Source of the DNA: Linnemannia elongata
Taxonomy: Eukaryota > Mortierellomycota > Mortierellomycetes > Mortierellales > Mortierellaceae
Assembly: GCA_036320915.1 (NCBI GenBank)
Contig: JAXBDG010000010.1
Coordinates: forward strand, 1,054,001-1,118,000
Direction: 5' to 3'
Length of the DNA: 64,000 nt
Position 1 is the stretch's first letter. The number at the start of each line of letters is the position of its first letter. Shown piece by piece: positions 44,725 through 59,908 of this stretch. A program made the position numbers and the translations under genes. Under the pieces are notes generated by a model. The model saw only the letters and a program-made list of their open reading frames with translations. It was not told where the DNA came from and did no database searches.

Positions 44725-46364
44725 CTACCCAGACTCATCGATTGAGGGCAAGTTGACAGGATACCCCATGGACGTACAATACCCAGGTCCACGGTTGTTA
44801 GCATCCTCTGGCAACCATCCACCTTCTACACCATCAAAGTACGACCAAAGTGGGTTGCTCTCTGTCTTGAAGTTCCAATAGAACCATCCTGCTCCTTGCT
44901 CAAACGCCTCGATCTGCGCCAGGAAGAACTGCTTTAAGAACGTCTTGTACTCGGCCGTGTAGGTCGACGCGTCGTTCTGGCCGGCGCAGGTGCTGTCAGG
45001 AGAGTGTCGGTAAGCGCTGTTACCAAAGGTCCCGTCCCAGCGAGCGCCAACATTGATGCCGTTCAGGTAAGTCGCGCAATCGTTGACGGCGACAGAGAAC
45101 TCGCCGACCATAGTTGGACCAAATGTCTTGGTGCTTGTTGTTGCTAATGAGCCCCACGACTGGCACGCAAACTTAAGCTGTGCCGTCTGGTTCAAACTCA
45201 TCAACCCCTCAGTGAACATGATGTACAGGTGGGAATCTAGATATTGGAAGAAAAGTCATCATGGTTAGCATTGTTTAATTCTTTTTGCTGCTGTTCATTG
45301 GCATAGCATAAGACATTGACAAATAAAATAAATACATAAATGAAAGTACCTATCATTAAGCGGTCATTTTGTGCCTTGAAACCGCCAAAGGCATCAACAC
45401 TCAGGAATCCATCGTGCAGGACAGCCCAAGGTCCCTTGCCAGGTCCGGTAGCCTGTCGAATCGCCGCCACTGCTTGTTTATACCAGTTCACGACCGCCTC
45501 GCCACCGATCAGAAATCCTGCCGGTTCGTTGAGTATGCCCATGACAGGGCTCACATGAGTGTACGCAGGGCCAGAAAAGAAGGTTGCCATCTGTTGGAGA
45601 TACGGCAGTGTCCTCTGAGCGTTCGATGCGCCGTCAGTGCCATTGAGCCATCCGATCTGACCGACGCGACCGGAATGGTTCCATCCATTTTGGGAACCAG
45701 GTGCTCCATGCAATTCGACCATGACGCGGATCCCATGCTTGCGCGCCCATTCAATTGCCCGGAGGAGGTAGTTCCAGGAGATGTTGGCGACATAGGGCTC
45801 TCCCTGAACCAAGTTCCCCATAGCCCAGAATCCAATGGGAACACGGACGTGATTGAGGCCGAGTTTCTTGATTTGGACAAATGTATCTTCGGTCACCCAG
45901 GAGGCATAGTGATCCTCAAGGAGTTTCCTGGCTGCATCCGGACCGAGATGATCACAAAGAGTCCATTCGTCGACAACACCATCCTTGATGTAAGGGTCGA
46001 AGAGGGAGGGGGTGATAAAAGGTTCCAGTACGAGCCATCCTCCAAGGTTGACGCCACGCATCTTGACAGTTCCGTTGGCATAGTTGAGGGGTTGGTTGAG
46101 GGGAGGGGTGTAACTATTGGGCTGGGCAGAGTTGTCAGTCGAAGGGGTGATAGTTGTGCCTGGCGCGATTAGGTCTGGTTTGGCGCGTCCTGTGCCTGAG
46201 AGACCGTTATTTTTGTTGTTGTTGTTGTTGTTGTTCTTGTCCCATGGCTTGAGAAGTACAAGCGGTATGACTATGGCTGCGGCGATGACGAGGAAGATGA
46301 TAAAGAGGAGGATGCACCGGTAGCGGCGGAAGCAAGACCGATTATCGTTTCTTGATTGACGCAT
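44725..46364 (-). CDS. Membrane-anchored exo-beta-1,3-glucanase, GH5 (ExgD-like)
   Basis: Two exons (45350-46364 and 44725-45236) give 508 residues. A short basic cytosolic start is followed by one transmembrane helix (about 18-38, ILLFIIFLVIAAAIVIPLVL), then an Asn run and a Thr/Pro/Ser stalk, so it is a type II membrane protein. The GH5 domain starts at MRGVNLGGWLVLEPF. VMVELHGAPGSQNG precedes the acid/base Glu280 in GILNEP, and the nucleophile is Glu384 in MVGEFSVAVNDC, as in fungal Exg enzymes. The C-terminal GWFYWNFKTE motif is present. The reaction releases glucose from beta-1,3-glucan at the cell wall. The single intron is 113 bases. Confidence 0.92.
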
Positions 46365-47345
46365 ATCTCGTCGTATGTTTATGTGAGATTGACGAGTCTT
46401 TATTTAAGGTTCCACTCGTTATGGGAGTGTGGAAGGTGTTCGTGAAAGATGAATGCAGATGCAATGAGCGAATGAGTGAGACAAAAAAGACGAGAGGGGA
46501 GCGTGAATGAGAAAAAGAGCAGAAGAGGGAAAGAAGGAAGGAAGGAAGGAAGGAAGGAAGAAAGAAAGAAGCGTAAGGACAAGGAAAGGAGAAAAGCAAT
46601 TGCCTTTCTTATATTAGAGGTTATTTTTCAGGAACCAAATACAAGGGCGACCCAAGGGCAGTGAGAAGGCAACCCATACTAATAATTGCTTGTTAGTGAA
46701 CAACAAAGACAACAAAAGGCAATCAACAATCAAACAAATCCAACAGGCAAACAAACGGACAAGGGTAACGAGAGTGGATGATGATGGCTGTATGACATGT
46801 TTGTTTGTTGTTGTTGTTGCTGTTGATGCTCGATTATCTCTCTTGGGACACTCTCCTTCGTTTCTCATTTCTCTGACTTGAACAGTGCCCGATCTGCAGG
46901 CATACACATCCTCGCATACAACCTAGCTTCTTCAAAACCGAAGCATGGTCGTCTTAGTCTTCAGGAATAAAACAAAAGAAAACTCAAAATTTCATTGTCT
47001 GTCAGAATGGGTATAGTGTCCTCGACAACAGTTCCCATTACAACATACCATTGCAGTTGAACCCTTGTCCATCTCCACTTAATGCTCACCATCCGACTGC
47101 GTGCCCGCATCTTTTCATTTATGAACACACACACTTATGGTATTCGTTGAATGTGATAATGTATTGCGTGTGAAAGGTAAAACCTAGCTATTTACAATGG
47201 AGCGCTTTGGAAGTTCAAAAAGGAAAGTATTTTCCTGACATGGGGCCTAAAGAAGAAAAAAAAAAAAATTGTCTCAAGAAAACCACGTGGTGGAAGAAGG
47301 AAGGAAAGGCCGAGGCCTCTCCACAAAGGAAGAGCAGTTCTCTGT
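46365..47345. other. Intergenic
   Basis: A GAAG/GGAA repeat at about 46530-46570 lies in the GH5 leader. No gene recognised. Confidence 0.5.
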
Positions 47346-47852
47346 CTACTTCGCGGGCTGCGAGACGTCAGCCTGATTCTTGGCGCTTTGGACAGAGCCC
47401 ATGGCCCTTCGCTGGTACATGTTTCTGATCGTGTTGCGGTAGTAGAACGCACCAGCTGCAGTCATCACCGCGCCTATTTTGGAGGATACAAGGTGCGAGG
47501 AGAAAACAAGTGAGCAAAATGAAGAGATAAAGGTGCATGCATGCAGACAGGGTTCAGTTCAAGTATCGTGAGAGTTCAGCTCATCCTTTGTTTTCGCGGG
47601 GCTGCCCGAGGAAGGACGGCGTACCGAGCTGAATGTAGTTCTTGGTCACTTGAGGCAAGACCTATACAAGAAAGCAAAAACAAAAGGTCGTCGTCATAGG
47701 GTAAGGGACTTTGTTGTAGTGCTCTCGTTTTGTCGACATGGGAAAGAAACGCACTGCCTCGTATTTACAGTTGACGACATTTTTTTTTTTGCTTTGTTCT
47801 TTAAAATAAGTTTCTATAAGTTTACCTTGTAGCGGTGCACCAGGGTCGTCAT
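47346..47852 (-). CDS. Small single-span membrane protein, 63 aa, three exons
   Basis: Exons 47826-47852, 47625-47661 and 47346-47473 join in frame with GT..AG ends to give 63 residues. It starts MTTLVHRYK, continues VLPQVTKNYIQLG and has one hydrophobic stretch (AVMTAAGAFYY, about 23-33) followed by basic RNTIRNMYQRR and an Ala/Ser/Gln tail. The basic start, short helix and positive following segment are like small subunits of mitochondrial inner-membrane complexes, but I do not recognise the family and assign no function. The coding potential comes from three clean junctions and sequence that turns random outside them. Its start is 287 bases downstream of the CorA-like gene's stop, on the same strand. 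Confidence 0.65.
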
Positions 47853-48138
47853 GGTGAATCTTGAATCAGCAGTTATGAAAAAGGTGGGATGGGGTTTATT
47901 TGTGTATATATGTGTGCGTGTGTTTGTGAAGGAGGGCAAAAAGCACTGTACTGGTTTGAAGGTGAAGAAGAAAGAGAAGAAAAAAGAAGAGGTGGTCCCA
48001 GACAATTTATCATATGCTCAGACGAGGTTTTCATCATCATCATGTCATACACAGGGATCACGTGGAATCTGTTTCAACGCGTTTATTTCTTTCTTTTCTA
48101 TTCTCGTTGTTCGTATATATATATTCCTCCTAGTCGGC

Positions 48139-50651
48139 TCACCGGTTCTTTTGCGAGATGTCAATGGTGTGTCTCCTCTGCAGTCGCTTCTCTACCTTTG
48201 ATGCCTTGTGTTTGTTCTGGAGCCACTCCAGAATAAACATAATCAGCTACGATGGACAAACAGCAAGAGAATGACGAGAAAATAGAGTCAGCTGGCATTC
48301 ATCATCATTACACACACAAAGATATCGAGACGTGCAGACGATCTCGGTGAGAGAAACTAACCACAATAGCTGTGACAACTCCACAGATGATCCAAAAGTA
48401 GCTAATGTTGTGCCTCAACTCTGGAAAGTCTTCAAAGTTGGTTCCGTAAACTGTTCATTACATGTAGCAACAAAAAAAAAATATAGTTCAGTAGGCTGTA
48501 AGAATAAGAAGCATATTCATTTGCGTGGACAACAGAGACAATGCATTACCTCCAGCAATGAACGTGATGGGAAGGAAAATGATTGACACAAGCGCAAGCA
48601 TCCTCATCGACTCGTTAGTGTCGTAGGCGATAATGTTGAAGATCTGTGAATGGAAACAGACCAAACAAATTAGCAAATCGACCTAGAATGCCTGTAGTGC
48701 TCCACTTCCACCCTATTCCAATAAATATTAATGTTCCAATGACCATTTTGCCTACCAGATCAATCAACTTGTCGCATAGGGCTAGCATTGAATCAATGTC
48801 CTCCACCATCGTGTTACAATGGTCCATCACATCGCCCATGTACGTCCTCGAGATATCGGTCAAGGGGCTACGCACATCTCTTCCTCGCAGAGCATGGACC
48901 AGCGCTTGTGTTGGTGCTAGGGTCCGCTTCAACATGGACAGTTGAGCCGTCATCTGATGCAACTCCTTGGTGAACTTCATCCTTGGCAGCGCCAAAACGT
49001 GGGTCTCCAGATCGTTGATCTCCTGTCGGAACGCGTCAGTGATCGGAATCGCATGGTCTACAATGCCGTCCATGACCGACTGCAGCAGGAAGCTGGCATC
49101 GCCCTGCTTGCGAACGATCGAGAAGTCGTGTGTCAGTCGCTCCACGATAGGGTTCACAACCGATGCGCCAGAGACTTGGAAGAGGGTGATGAATGTCCCG
49201 TCAGGGAGCAGGAACATGGTGACTTGTTCCATAAGAGCTTTAAGGGCGTTTGGACCGCGTTCGCCAACGGGGTACTGGTATCTGAAATGGTCGATTTGTT
49301 CGAGGGGTATTCTCTGGCAGAGCATCTCTGGGTCGATCCCGACTGGACTCTTAAGGGGGTCTACCTGCTTGAGTCCCCCGTCCTCATTGACTTCCATCAA
49401 GGTGAGGAGGGTGCAGGCGATGTACGTGTGTTTTGGATAGATGTCGACCTTTGTTCGTTGGGGGATGTGCAGGAGATCCTCAACTGCAAGATGGTGCAGA
49501 TCTGTGCGACAGGTCAGGATTATACGTAGCAAAATTTCATAAAAGTTAGTACGAATGATACCCCTTTTATCCCTCTTGCTGTTGTTTCACTGTAAATGTG
49601 TGGTCTAGACCCCTCTACCACATCGAAAGAACCACCTTAGCATACCGTATTTGATGGCAATGGCCTTGATGACATCCCAGCTCATCCCGTTGATGTTAAT
49701 CCACCGAACCGTCGACCATTCTGGCCTCTGTGCACAGGTAAACGAAGAAGCAAAGTAGACTGTTAGTTGTTATTTCTTTCTTGCTTGTTGCCAATTGCCT
49801 CAAAATGACGACAAACGAGAAGAGCATATCAAAATAGCAAGGCATGATGAATTTTTATTACTGGTTGCTGAAGCCAGGCTAAGAACTGGCTGTTCGTCAT
49901 GCCTTGTCGTTTTGTGTATTGGGTCTGGTTCATATCCATTACAGTGGCATCCACAGTTCCCTAGTTAATGAAATAGTGTGGCGGCGGCGGCACGAAAATA
50001 GATGGCGGTGTTAGCATATGTCGCCTTCAGCCTCCTTAGCCCACTGCCCAAATTCTTTTTCTCAAATCGCCAACAACTTCATCTTGGCCAGGCACTCACC
50101 TCGATGCCACCAAAGACGCTGTCCATGTCGGACACATCGACACCTTGTCCTCGCAGTGCATAGGCTATGTCATCAATCGTTTAATACAAAGAAGAGCAGT
50201 TAAGTGAAATTAGAGGCTGTGCAAACATCGATGCAGGACAAACTAAAAAAAATAATGAAATGATGCATTTGAACGGACGAGGAGAGAGAAAAAAAGGAGG
50301 CATGACATGAAGTCAGTCCTTACAGGAGAGGCGTCTTGCCGCAACAGCCTGGTGGGCGATGGCTCTGAATCTATTCAAGGCCTGCTTGCCTCCAACACGA
50401 GGGGAAGACGTTGGCGAATCCATTGCGTACGAGGGTGGAGCATTGATGGTATCGTTGTTGAAAGTAATTGCGGTTGCCGCGGGTCCAGAGTCGTCGTGGT
50501 CGATGCTGAGGGTTCGGGCGGCGTGGTGATGGCTCCCGTGGGATGTGTGATGGTGGGTGCTTGAGTTAGGATCTGAGTGAGTGTGCACTGGCTGGTTGAG
50601 CTGGTTCTCGGCGAGGTCTTCCTCGTTGAGGTTGGAGTAGTTGCTGTTCAT
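48139..50651 (-). CDS. CorA-like divalent metal ion transporter with GTN motif
   Basis: Eight exons (50324-50651, 50100-50164, 49862-49960, 49646-49727, 48756-49501, 48550-48643, 48362-48450, 48139-48246) join in frame to 536 residues. The CorA fold is clear: VRWINING, DLHHLAVEDLLHIPQRTKVD, a long helical region, then two C-terminal membrane helices, MLALVSIIFLPITFIAG and ISYFWIICGVVTAIV. The loop after helix 1 reads YGTNF (473-477), where magnesium-transporting CorA proteins have YGMNF. The N-terminal 60 residues are His-rich (THHHTSHGSHHH). CorA proteins work as pentamers. The start is uncertain: an in-frame ATG lies at 50879, but the sequence between looks like pyrimidine-rich leader. Confidence 0.88.
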
Positions 50652-51254
50652 TCCTCCTGAGAGTCGTCGTGAGAAGGACGAGGATGCACGTCCAACAAAA
50701 GTTTGAATGTTAATGGTGGCGAAAGTTTTGTTGGGAAAATGAGGAGAGTAAGGAAAGAGAATGAGAGGGAGTGTAGGAATGTAGAAGGCCTGGTGGATTG
50801 AAGAACAAAGAAAGAAGGAAAAAGGAAAAGAAAGGAAGGAGAAGCATAAGGTGGAAGGGTCCTCGCTATCCGAACTCACACTGGCACAGACAAGAAGATA
50901 GAAATAAAGTCGTTCAATTAGAGAAAGAGTCGTTCAATTGAAGATATGGTCAATTAGAGATCCCATAACAGGCCCTTGTTACACGTGATTCTGCTGGAAA
51001 CAAGTGGAAACAAGGTTCTGTCCTGTCGCGTTGTCCACCGTTGACCATGACCACGGACTCGGTCTCTCTCTGTCTGTCTCTGTCTCTGTCTCTCTGTCAC
51101 TGCTTCCCTTCTCCACCCCTTCGAGTTCCCCACGCCCACTTTTTTTTCCCTTTTTCTTACTTTCCACCCTTCCTTTTCCTTTTCTTCTTGTTCTTTTCCT
51201 TTCTTCCTTTCTTTACTCCACTATTCTCTCACCCCTCTCTCTCTCCTCACAACA
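50652..51254. promoter_or_regulatory. Divergent interval between CorA-like and HAD genes
   Basis: On the HAD side a long CT-rich leader runs from about 51060 to 51250. No specific operator is assigned. Confidence 0.45.
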
Positions 51255-52786
51255 ATGCTTTCTGCTGTCCGTCGCGTGGCTTCTGCCAACCCCGCCGCCA
51301 TGATGCGTCCCTTGACCTCCATGACAATGACCTCTGCATTCTCCACCTCCTCCTCCGCCTATGCCCCCCACAACGTCAAGAACATCACCGTCTTTGGCTC
51401 CGGTCTCATGGGCGCTGGTATCGTCCAAGTCGCTGCCCAGAACGCCTTCAACGTCACCATGGTCGACCTCAACCCCGAGGCCCTCAAGAAGGGTCAGGAC
51501 ATCATCGCCTCCTCCCTCAAGCGTGTCGCCAAGAAGCAGTTCCCCGAGGATGCTGCTCAGCAAAAGGCCTTCATCGACAAGACCATGGCCCAGATCAAGA
51601 CCAGCACCGACTCTGAGGCTGCCTCCAAGGATGCCGATCTGATCATCGAGGCCATCGTTGAGAACTTGAAGACCAAGCAGCAGTTGTTCTCCATGCTCGA
51701 CAAGGTCGCTCCCGAGCACACCCTCTTCTGCTCCAACACCTCATCCCTCCCCATCGGCGAGATTGCCAAGGCCACCAAGAGGACAGATCGTTTCGGTGGT
51801 CTCCACTTCTTTAACCCCGTCCCCCAGATGAAGTTGGTCGAGGTCATCCGTACCGAGGAGACCAGCCAGGACTCTTTCGACTCTTTGATGGAAGTCTGCA
51901 CCCGCATGAAGAAGACCCCCGTCTCCTGCAAAGATACCCCTGGGTAAGTCTCTTCTTCTTGTATGTTTGTTTGTTGTTTGTTTGTTTGTTTGTTGATGTC
52001 GTTGTCAAAAAGGACAACAGAACTGCAGGACTGCAGCAAGAGAGACACATCAACGGGACAGAGAGTGAAGGAAGGGAGCAAAGAATAACAGAAGGAAAGA
52101 AAGGGTGTAAGCAAGATAGCAGTGTGAGAAAAGACTAAAAGGAGATACAACGATAATAAGAAAAGAATGGATGCAAGAGGAACGAAGAGTGTATCCCGGG
52201 CGTGTACTTTGTTCTAATGTGCCTGAATGATCTTTAGACTGTGGCCTGTCAAAAAAGTGAACTGCCATGTGAAAAAGAAAGATCTTGCTAATAACATTTT
52301 TCCCGTCACCCATCTCTCCCTGCTCATATAGATTCATCGTCAACCGTCTCTTGGTCCCTTACATGATGGAGTCCCTCCGCATTGTTGAGCGTGGTGAGGC
52401 CACTCCCCAGGACGTCGATGTCGCCATGAAGCTCGGTGCCGGTTTCCCCATGGGTCCCTTCGAGCTCGCCGACGTAAGTTTTTTCTTCTTCAATTGATGC
52501 TTTCTCTCTCTATGTCTCTTCTTTTCGGAGTATTATTGGCTACAGGCAATCACCGGTCATTCATCAAACTAACACGCTCTCCCTTTTGTTTCGCCAAATG
52601 TTCCTTTAGTTCGTTGGTCTGGATACCATGAAGTTCATTGTCGATGGCTGGCGCAAGGAGGGCAAGATCGACGACAACTTGGTCGCCCCCGTCAAGTTGT
52701 TGGACGATCTTGTTGCCCAGGGTAACTTTGGACGCAAGTCTGGACAGGGCTTCTACCCCTACAACGGCGTTGGAGGCAAGAAGTAA
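51255..52786 (+). CDS. Mitochondrial 3-hydroxyacyl-CoA dehydrogenase (short/medium chain)
   Basis: Three exons (51255-51943, 52332-52473, 52610-52786) give 335 residues. The first 38 form a basic, Ser/Ala/Met-rich mitochondrial targeting peptide ([13 protein letters not shown]). The Rossmann motif GSGLMGAG is at 48-55 with MVDLNPEAL following. [24 protein letters not shown] and [17 protein letters not shown] supply the catalytic and substrate segments, His in HFFNP pairing with Glu. The C-terminal domain has [28 protein letters not shown] and [13 protein letters not shown]. It oxidises L-3-hydroxyacyl-CoA to 3-ketoacyl-CoA with NAD+ in mitochondrial beta-oxidation. Strong C/G-ending codons indicate high expression. 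The ending GGKK is not a peroxisomal signal. Confidence 0.96.
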
Positions 52787-53509
52787 ATGTAAAAGAAGCA
52801 CACTTGACAGAATAAAAATAACCAACATTGTAGATTTACGGATTGCTGTCTGCATCGGAATTAGTGCGTGTCATTCTTTTTTTTTTTTTTTTTTTTTTTT
52901 TACGAGTTTACAGTAAAAGACAAACGGAATAGAGTGTGAAAGGGGAGGTCAGGGTTCACAAAAAACCATTTGCCAAGTAGCTCACAAACATATAGCGGGG
53001 TATTCTTTTCCCGCAAGAACGCGGGGGAAACGAGGATCCAAGTACAATTGTTCAAGCGAAGATTTCGTACATTGCAAGAGTCTTCTGCGGACCTGTCGAA
53101 CAAGGCTCTGAAGGACACAGAATGAAAAACGAAAGTATAGTGAATGAGGTATTATTTTACGCGTCCGTTTCACTACTCCCCAAATACTACGACCCGTCCA
53201 TGTTCCAGCGACTTCTACCTACAATATCTCGCTTTTTTGACCCCTGGAATCTAGGTACAAAGAAATAAACAGGGCTCATCTTTGTTATCTAATCGTATCC
53301 GTTACTACCCAGTTGGACACGACCATCCATAAAAGAATCGACCAGCGATCCATTTATTCTTTTTTTTTTTTTTTTTGGTTGATTTTTTTTTGTTTGTCTC
53401 ATGGTTACTTGTGCTACAGGAGGGTGCGGCTGAACTAGAGACTATGGGTTACATGAGACAATGGGGTGCTAAGAGGTGTATGTTTATGAGAAAGTGAAAA
53501 GAAGGCTGC
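52787..53509. other. Convergent intergenic region
   Basis: Holds 3' flanks of HAD and the LPMO gene, with T runs at about 52878-52899 and 53361-53376. No gene recognised. Confidence 0.55.
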
Positions 53510-54446
53510 TCAAGAGCGAACGAGACCGAGGTCAAGGCCATGCTTGCCAGCAGGTCCACCACAGGCAAAGTAACCTCCCAAGTTCAACTGCTTCTCTCTA
53601 CGATCAGGGCCCGAAGATGTGGTTGACTTTCCATCTCCAACTGCATGAATATCCATCTTCTGCCCCTTTTGCTTTACATCTGCCACCGTCATCTCCAACT
53701 CTGGCAAGATGCCCTTCTTATCATCACCATGAATAATCACATTCGCACAGTGATGATAGAACTGCTCAGTCGAGTAAGCAGTCCACGAGAACGAGAAAAG
53801 ACACTTGTTGGAGTCAGTGCAAGAGGGGACGTTCTTGGGGATGAGAACGGGCCATTCGTAGTAGATGTCGGGGCACGTCGTGGTGTATTGCCCAATGACG
53901 TTCCAGGTCTTGCCGGCGTCATACGAGAGTGAGAACTCGCAGGCGCCACCACCGTGGCGGGATTGGCTGATGCCCTTGCGTGGGGGGAAGGATTTGTAAT
54001 CCTCGACTCCAAAGTTCCAGAAGCGGACTGGGATCACCTCGCCGGCTTTGTAGGTTGAGACTGGACCCTTCTTGTACCCACCTTTGTTTTTGTTTATAGT
54101 TTGAAGTGAAAAGGAAGTTGAGGAGATGTAAAGAAGACGATTGAAGAGAAAAATATAGTGGGAGAAAGAATGAATGAACCAAGTATGAGTAAAGGTGGCG
54201 CTTCAATGGGGGGTTTCTTTTTTTAATGCTTCAACATAAGAAGTGAGGAGATAGATGCTTACCGCAAGGGAAGGTCTTTTTGTTGTAGCCGATCCAGGCG
54301 TGGACGTCGTTTCGGAGATCGTTCGACCAAGGACCAGCCTGGCCGGGAGGGTTGGACATGGCAATGTGGGCCGAGGTGGTGGATAGGAAGGAGAAAAGGG
54401 TGGTCGTGGCGACGAGCACGCTGCTAGCAAGAGTAAAGGCTTTCAT
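53510..54446 (-). CDS. AA11-like lytic polysaccharide monooxygenase
   Basis: Two exons (54263-54446, 53510-54081) give 251 residues. The signal peptide ends at Ala26, so the mature protein starts with His27 (HIAMSNPPG), which can form half of a copper histidine brace. The second His is His104 (SRHGGGACEFSLSYD), and an axial Tyr is Tyr170 (EQFYHHCANVII). These, plus TWNVI, CPDIYYEWPVLIP and FSFSWTAYS, fit the chitin-active AA11 family. Such enzymes cleave chitin oxidatively using copper. The last 60 residues (DVKQKGQKMDIH onward) lie outside the core and have no clear family. AA11 is my best placement; a neighbouring LPMO or chitin-binding family is possible. An alternative start lies three codons upstream. 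Confidence 0.75.
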
Positions 54447-55337
54447 TGGAGACAAGGAAAAGAGCGAAAGAGTACGTGAAAGGGTGGGTTTTTGCGGGCG
54501 GGTAGGGTAGTAGGTAGGTTGGATGGGGACTGTGAAGACAAAGTGAAGAAAAGATGCCTCGCGAACATACGACCTTTTATAAGAACAACATTTCGTTTCT
54601 TCTACTGGACTTTACCCGCGTAGATAAAGATGTACGATTAAAAAGTCTAGGCCTAATAGCGGTCTGAAGCTACAGGTCATAGGGTTCACCCCAACGAAGG
54701 AAGAAGAGAACTTCTCCCGCCACTAATGGACTACTGTGTTGTCAGCGGACAAGCTTGTGGTGATGTTTTCCTTAGGCTTACTAGGGTTGTAATTTGCAAT
54801 TGACTCTAGCGCCGGATATTTATCTATGCAGCCTTGGTAATATGGAGAGCCCTCTCTCCATCAGTATGTGTGCAAATGAAGTGGTGTGTTTGTGTGACTG
54901 ACCCGTTTTATCCATCTCCGTGCCTTCCTTTTGTCTTCCTTTGTTGTTTCTTCCTAGCATTCCGGTTGGACGCGTCCTGTTGATTCAGGCACGCCAAGGA
55001 TAAAGCCGGTATTCGATCAACCAGTATCAGCATGTTTGAGATATGCTTCTGATCTCCTAGCTAGGAGACCAATAAGTTTTCTTGGTGAAAAAATGACATC
55101 ACCGTATTAATTCTTCAAGAATGATCGCAAACGCTACAAAGGGGTTGTTTATTTTGATTTCAGTGCTGATTTTTTCTGCCCAGTGGAAGCGCCTCACACA
55201 CTTGAGGTGGGTTTGCCTTGAGGACCATGGGTCGGCCTCTTCCTTTCTTTCTTCCTTTCTCTCTCTCCCATCAAAAAAAACTTTTTTTTTTTTTTTTTTC
55301 TTCACTTCTTCTTTTGATTCGCCATTGCCCAGCGCAT
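54447..55337. other. Divergent intergenic region, LPMO and PABP
   Basis: Promoter and leader sequence of both genes; a T run lies at about 55283-55299. No gene recognised. Confidence 0.5.
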
Positions 55338-58255
<2,918 letters not shown>

Positions 58256-59574
58256 AGCGCTTGCTTCTTTTCCTTTCCGTCCCCAAAACCAACACCCAAT
58301 CGATCGGAAAATCATCAAATCCATGGATGAAGAAAAAAAAAAAGAGGAGGACAAAAACATTGAGGCGTGTAGGATTGTGAGGTCGTTTTGGAAGGAGGAT
58401 GAAAGTAAGAGGCATCCGTCAATGGCTGGTTTACTTGTTCGCTGTTTGATACCACCACCACTTTCACCTTTCTATTATTATTTCACCGTTTTGCATTCTT
58501 TTCTTTTTCCTTTTTCCTTTTTTTTTTTGTTGAAGAACCTAAGAGTACGAGGAGAGAAATGACCAACAAAGAATAAATTTTTCAGCCTGGGCAAAGGTTT
58601 CTCGAAAGAGAGAAAAAAAAAAAAGTACGAACGCATTCGATCCATTTCGTTGGCATGTGTGTTTTCTAGGACCAGTTTGTGATTGTGGAGAGACCCAATG
58701 GTCCGTGAGGTGGTTTTCTATTAATTTTATTGGGGAATTTCACAACATGCTGTACCAATATCGTCCGTAAACGGAAAAGAAACGAAGATTCCAAAAATGG
58801 GGACAACAAAATAGTTTATCTGTCTCAAGCGCATCGACTGGTAAAAAACAAAGCGGCAAAAAACAAAGTAAACAAATCGTCATCGACCTCTGTTTTCCCC
58901 CTTTCTTGTTCACATACTCCTCCCGCTCCGAAATAATAAAAGTATCTCACGACGGATCGATTTCGATGTAGCGACGCAAGCCAACATGCGTCTAGCCAAT
59001 GCTACCAGGGTCTTGTTCAGACTTTTGTTGCCCTAGGATTGGGATGGATGATTGACCTTTAGAGAGAGAGATTGCTGTCGAGTTCCTGGGCACATGTTGC
59101 CTAGGTTAAAAACATCAACTTCATCACCTGTCTGCTTGGCCAGCTTAGCATCCGCGCTAGCCTGGATGATAGCGCTTCAATATCAGGCGGAACATCCTTG
59201 ATGCTACCGCCCCTTCGCCCCTATGGGCTTGATCAAAGGATGCAAGGCCGAAGACGGAGTAAGGTTGGCATGGGTGGTTCACCGCAAAGTCGTTGGAGGC
59301 ACGGCGCAGACATAGATCGTGAGTGGCATGAGTGATGGGACTGGAGGGAGTGAGTGATGGGACTTACGGCGCGAGTAAATGACGGTTGTGGCAAGGGAGC
59401 CCTAAAAGAAAGAAAGAAAGAAAGAAAGAAAGGAGAAAAGAGGGTGGGAAAGAAGAAAGAAAGAAAATAAAAAGAAAGTAAAAAGCAGAAAGAAAGAAGA
59501 AAGGAGGAAAGAAAGAAAGAAAGAAAGAAAGAAAATACCTGTCCTTCCTGACGAGAAAACGTGTAGCCGTCATA
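58256..59574. other. Intergenic, no gene recognised
   Basis: Includes the PABP 3' end. Bases 58960-59330 have short open pieces on the minus strand (for instance LNKTLVALARRMLA) that may be old coding debris, but no family could be named. Confidence 0.45.
59405..59536. repeat. AAAG microsatellite tract
   Basis: Repeated AAAG units at both ends with a mixed GA-rich middle, just downstream of the short gene on the minus strand. Confidence 0.85.
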
Positions 59575-59908
59575 TCATTGATTTATTACTAAAAACGCGT
59601 TTGTCTCAAAAAAATCTTCATCAACGCATAAGGGATCAAACGCATTCGCCTTTAAACGTGTTCCGTCCACCAGTCGCGTAAAATTTGTGTCGACAGTGGG
59701 CTTACTTTCATCCTCTTCTATATCTCGACCCTGCGATTTTCTGGAGGTCTTTTCAATACTACAAAACGTAAAGAGGAAGAGAGGACGTAATGAAAAGACA
59801 AATGACAAAGGAAGAGCAAGAGTGGAGTGAGGGAAAACAAGAGAAGAGGCTGACATACACAGTGGGGATACTGGATGTATGTGCTTGGGGGGTGTCTTCA
59901 AAGAGCAT
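59575..59908 (-). CDS. Short two-exon gene or fragment, 77 aa, unknown
   Basis: Exons 59859-59908 and 59575-59758 join across a GTATGT..TGTAG intron of 100 bases to an open frame of 77 residues, MLFEDTPQAHTSSIPTVIEK at the start and ending ANAFDPLCVDEDFFETNAFL plus five residues. The sequence between is acidic and Ser/Thr-rich (GRDIEEDESKPTVDTN). The exon joint is exact and the composition is unlike chance frames nearby. No domain is recognised. It may be a small gene, or the N-terminal remnant of a larger one cut off before 59575, where AAAG repeats start. Confidence 0.45.

Noticed and set aside
58960..59330. Possible transposase-like remnants on the minus strand
   Set aside because: Short pieces in several frames with stops; similarity to any transposase was too weak to state.
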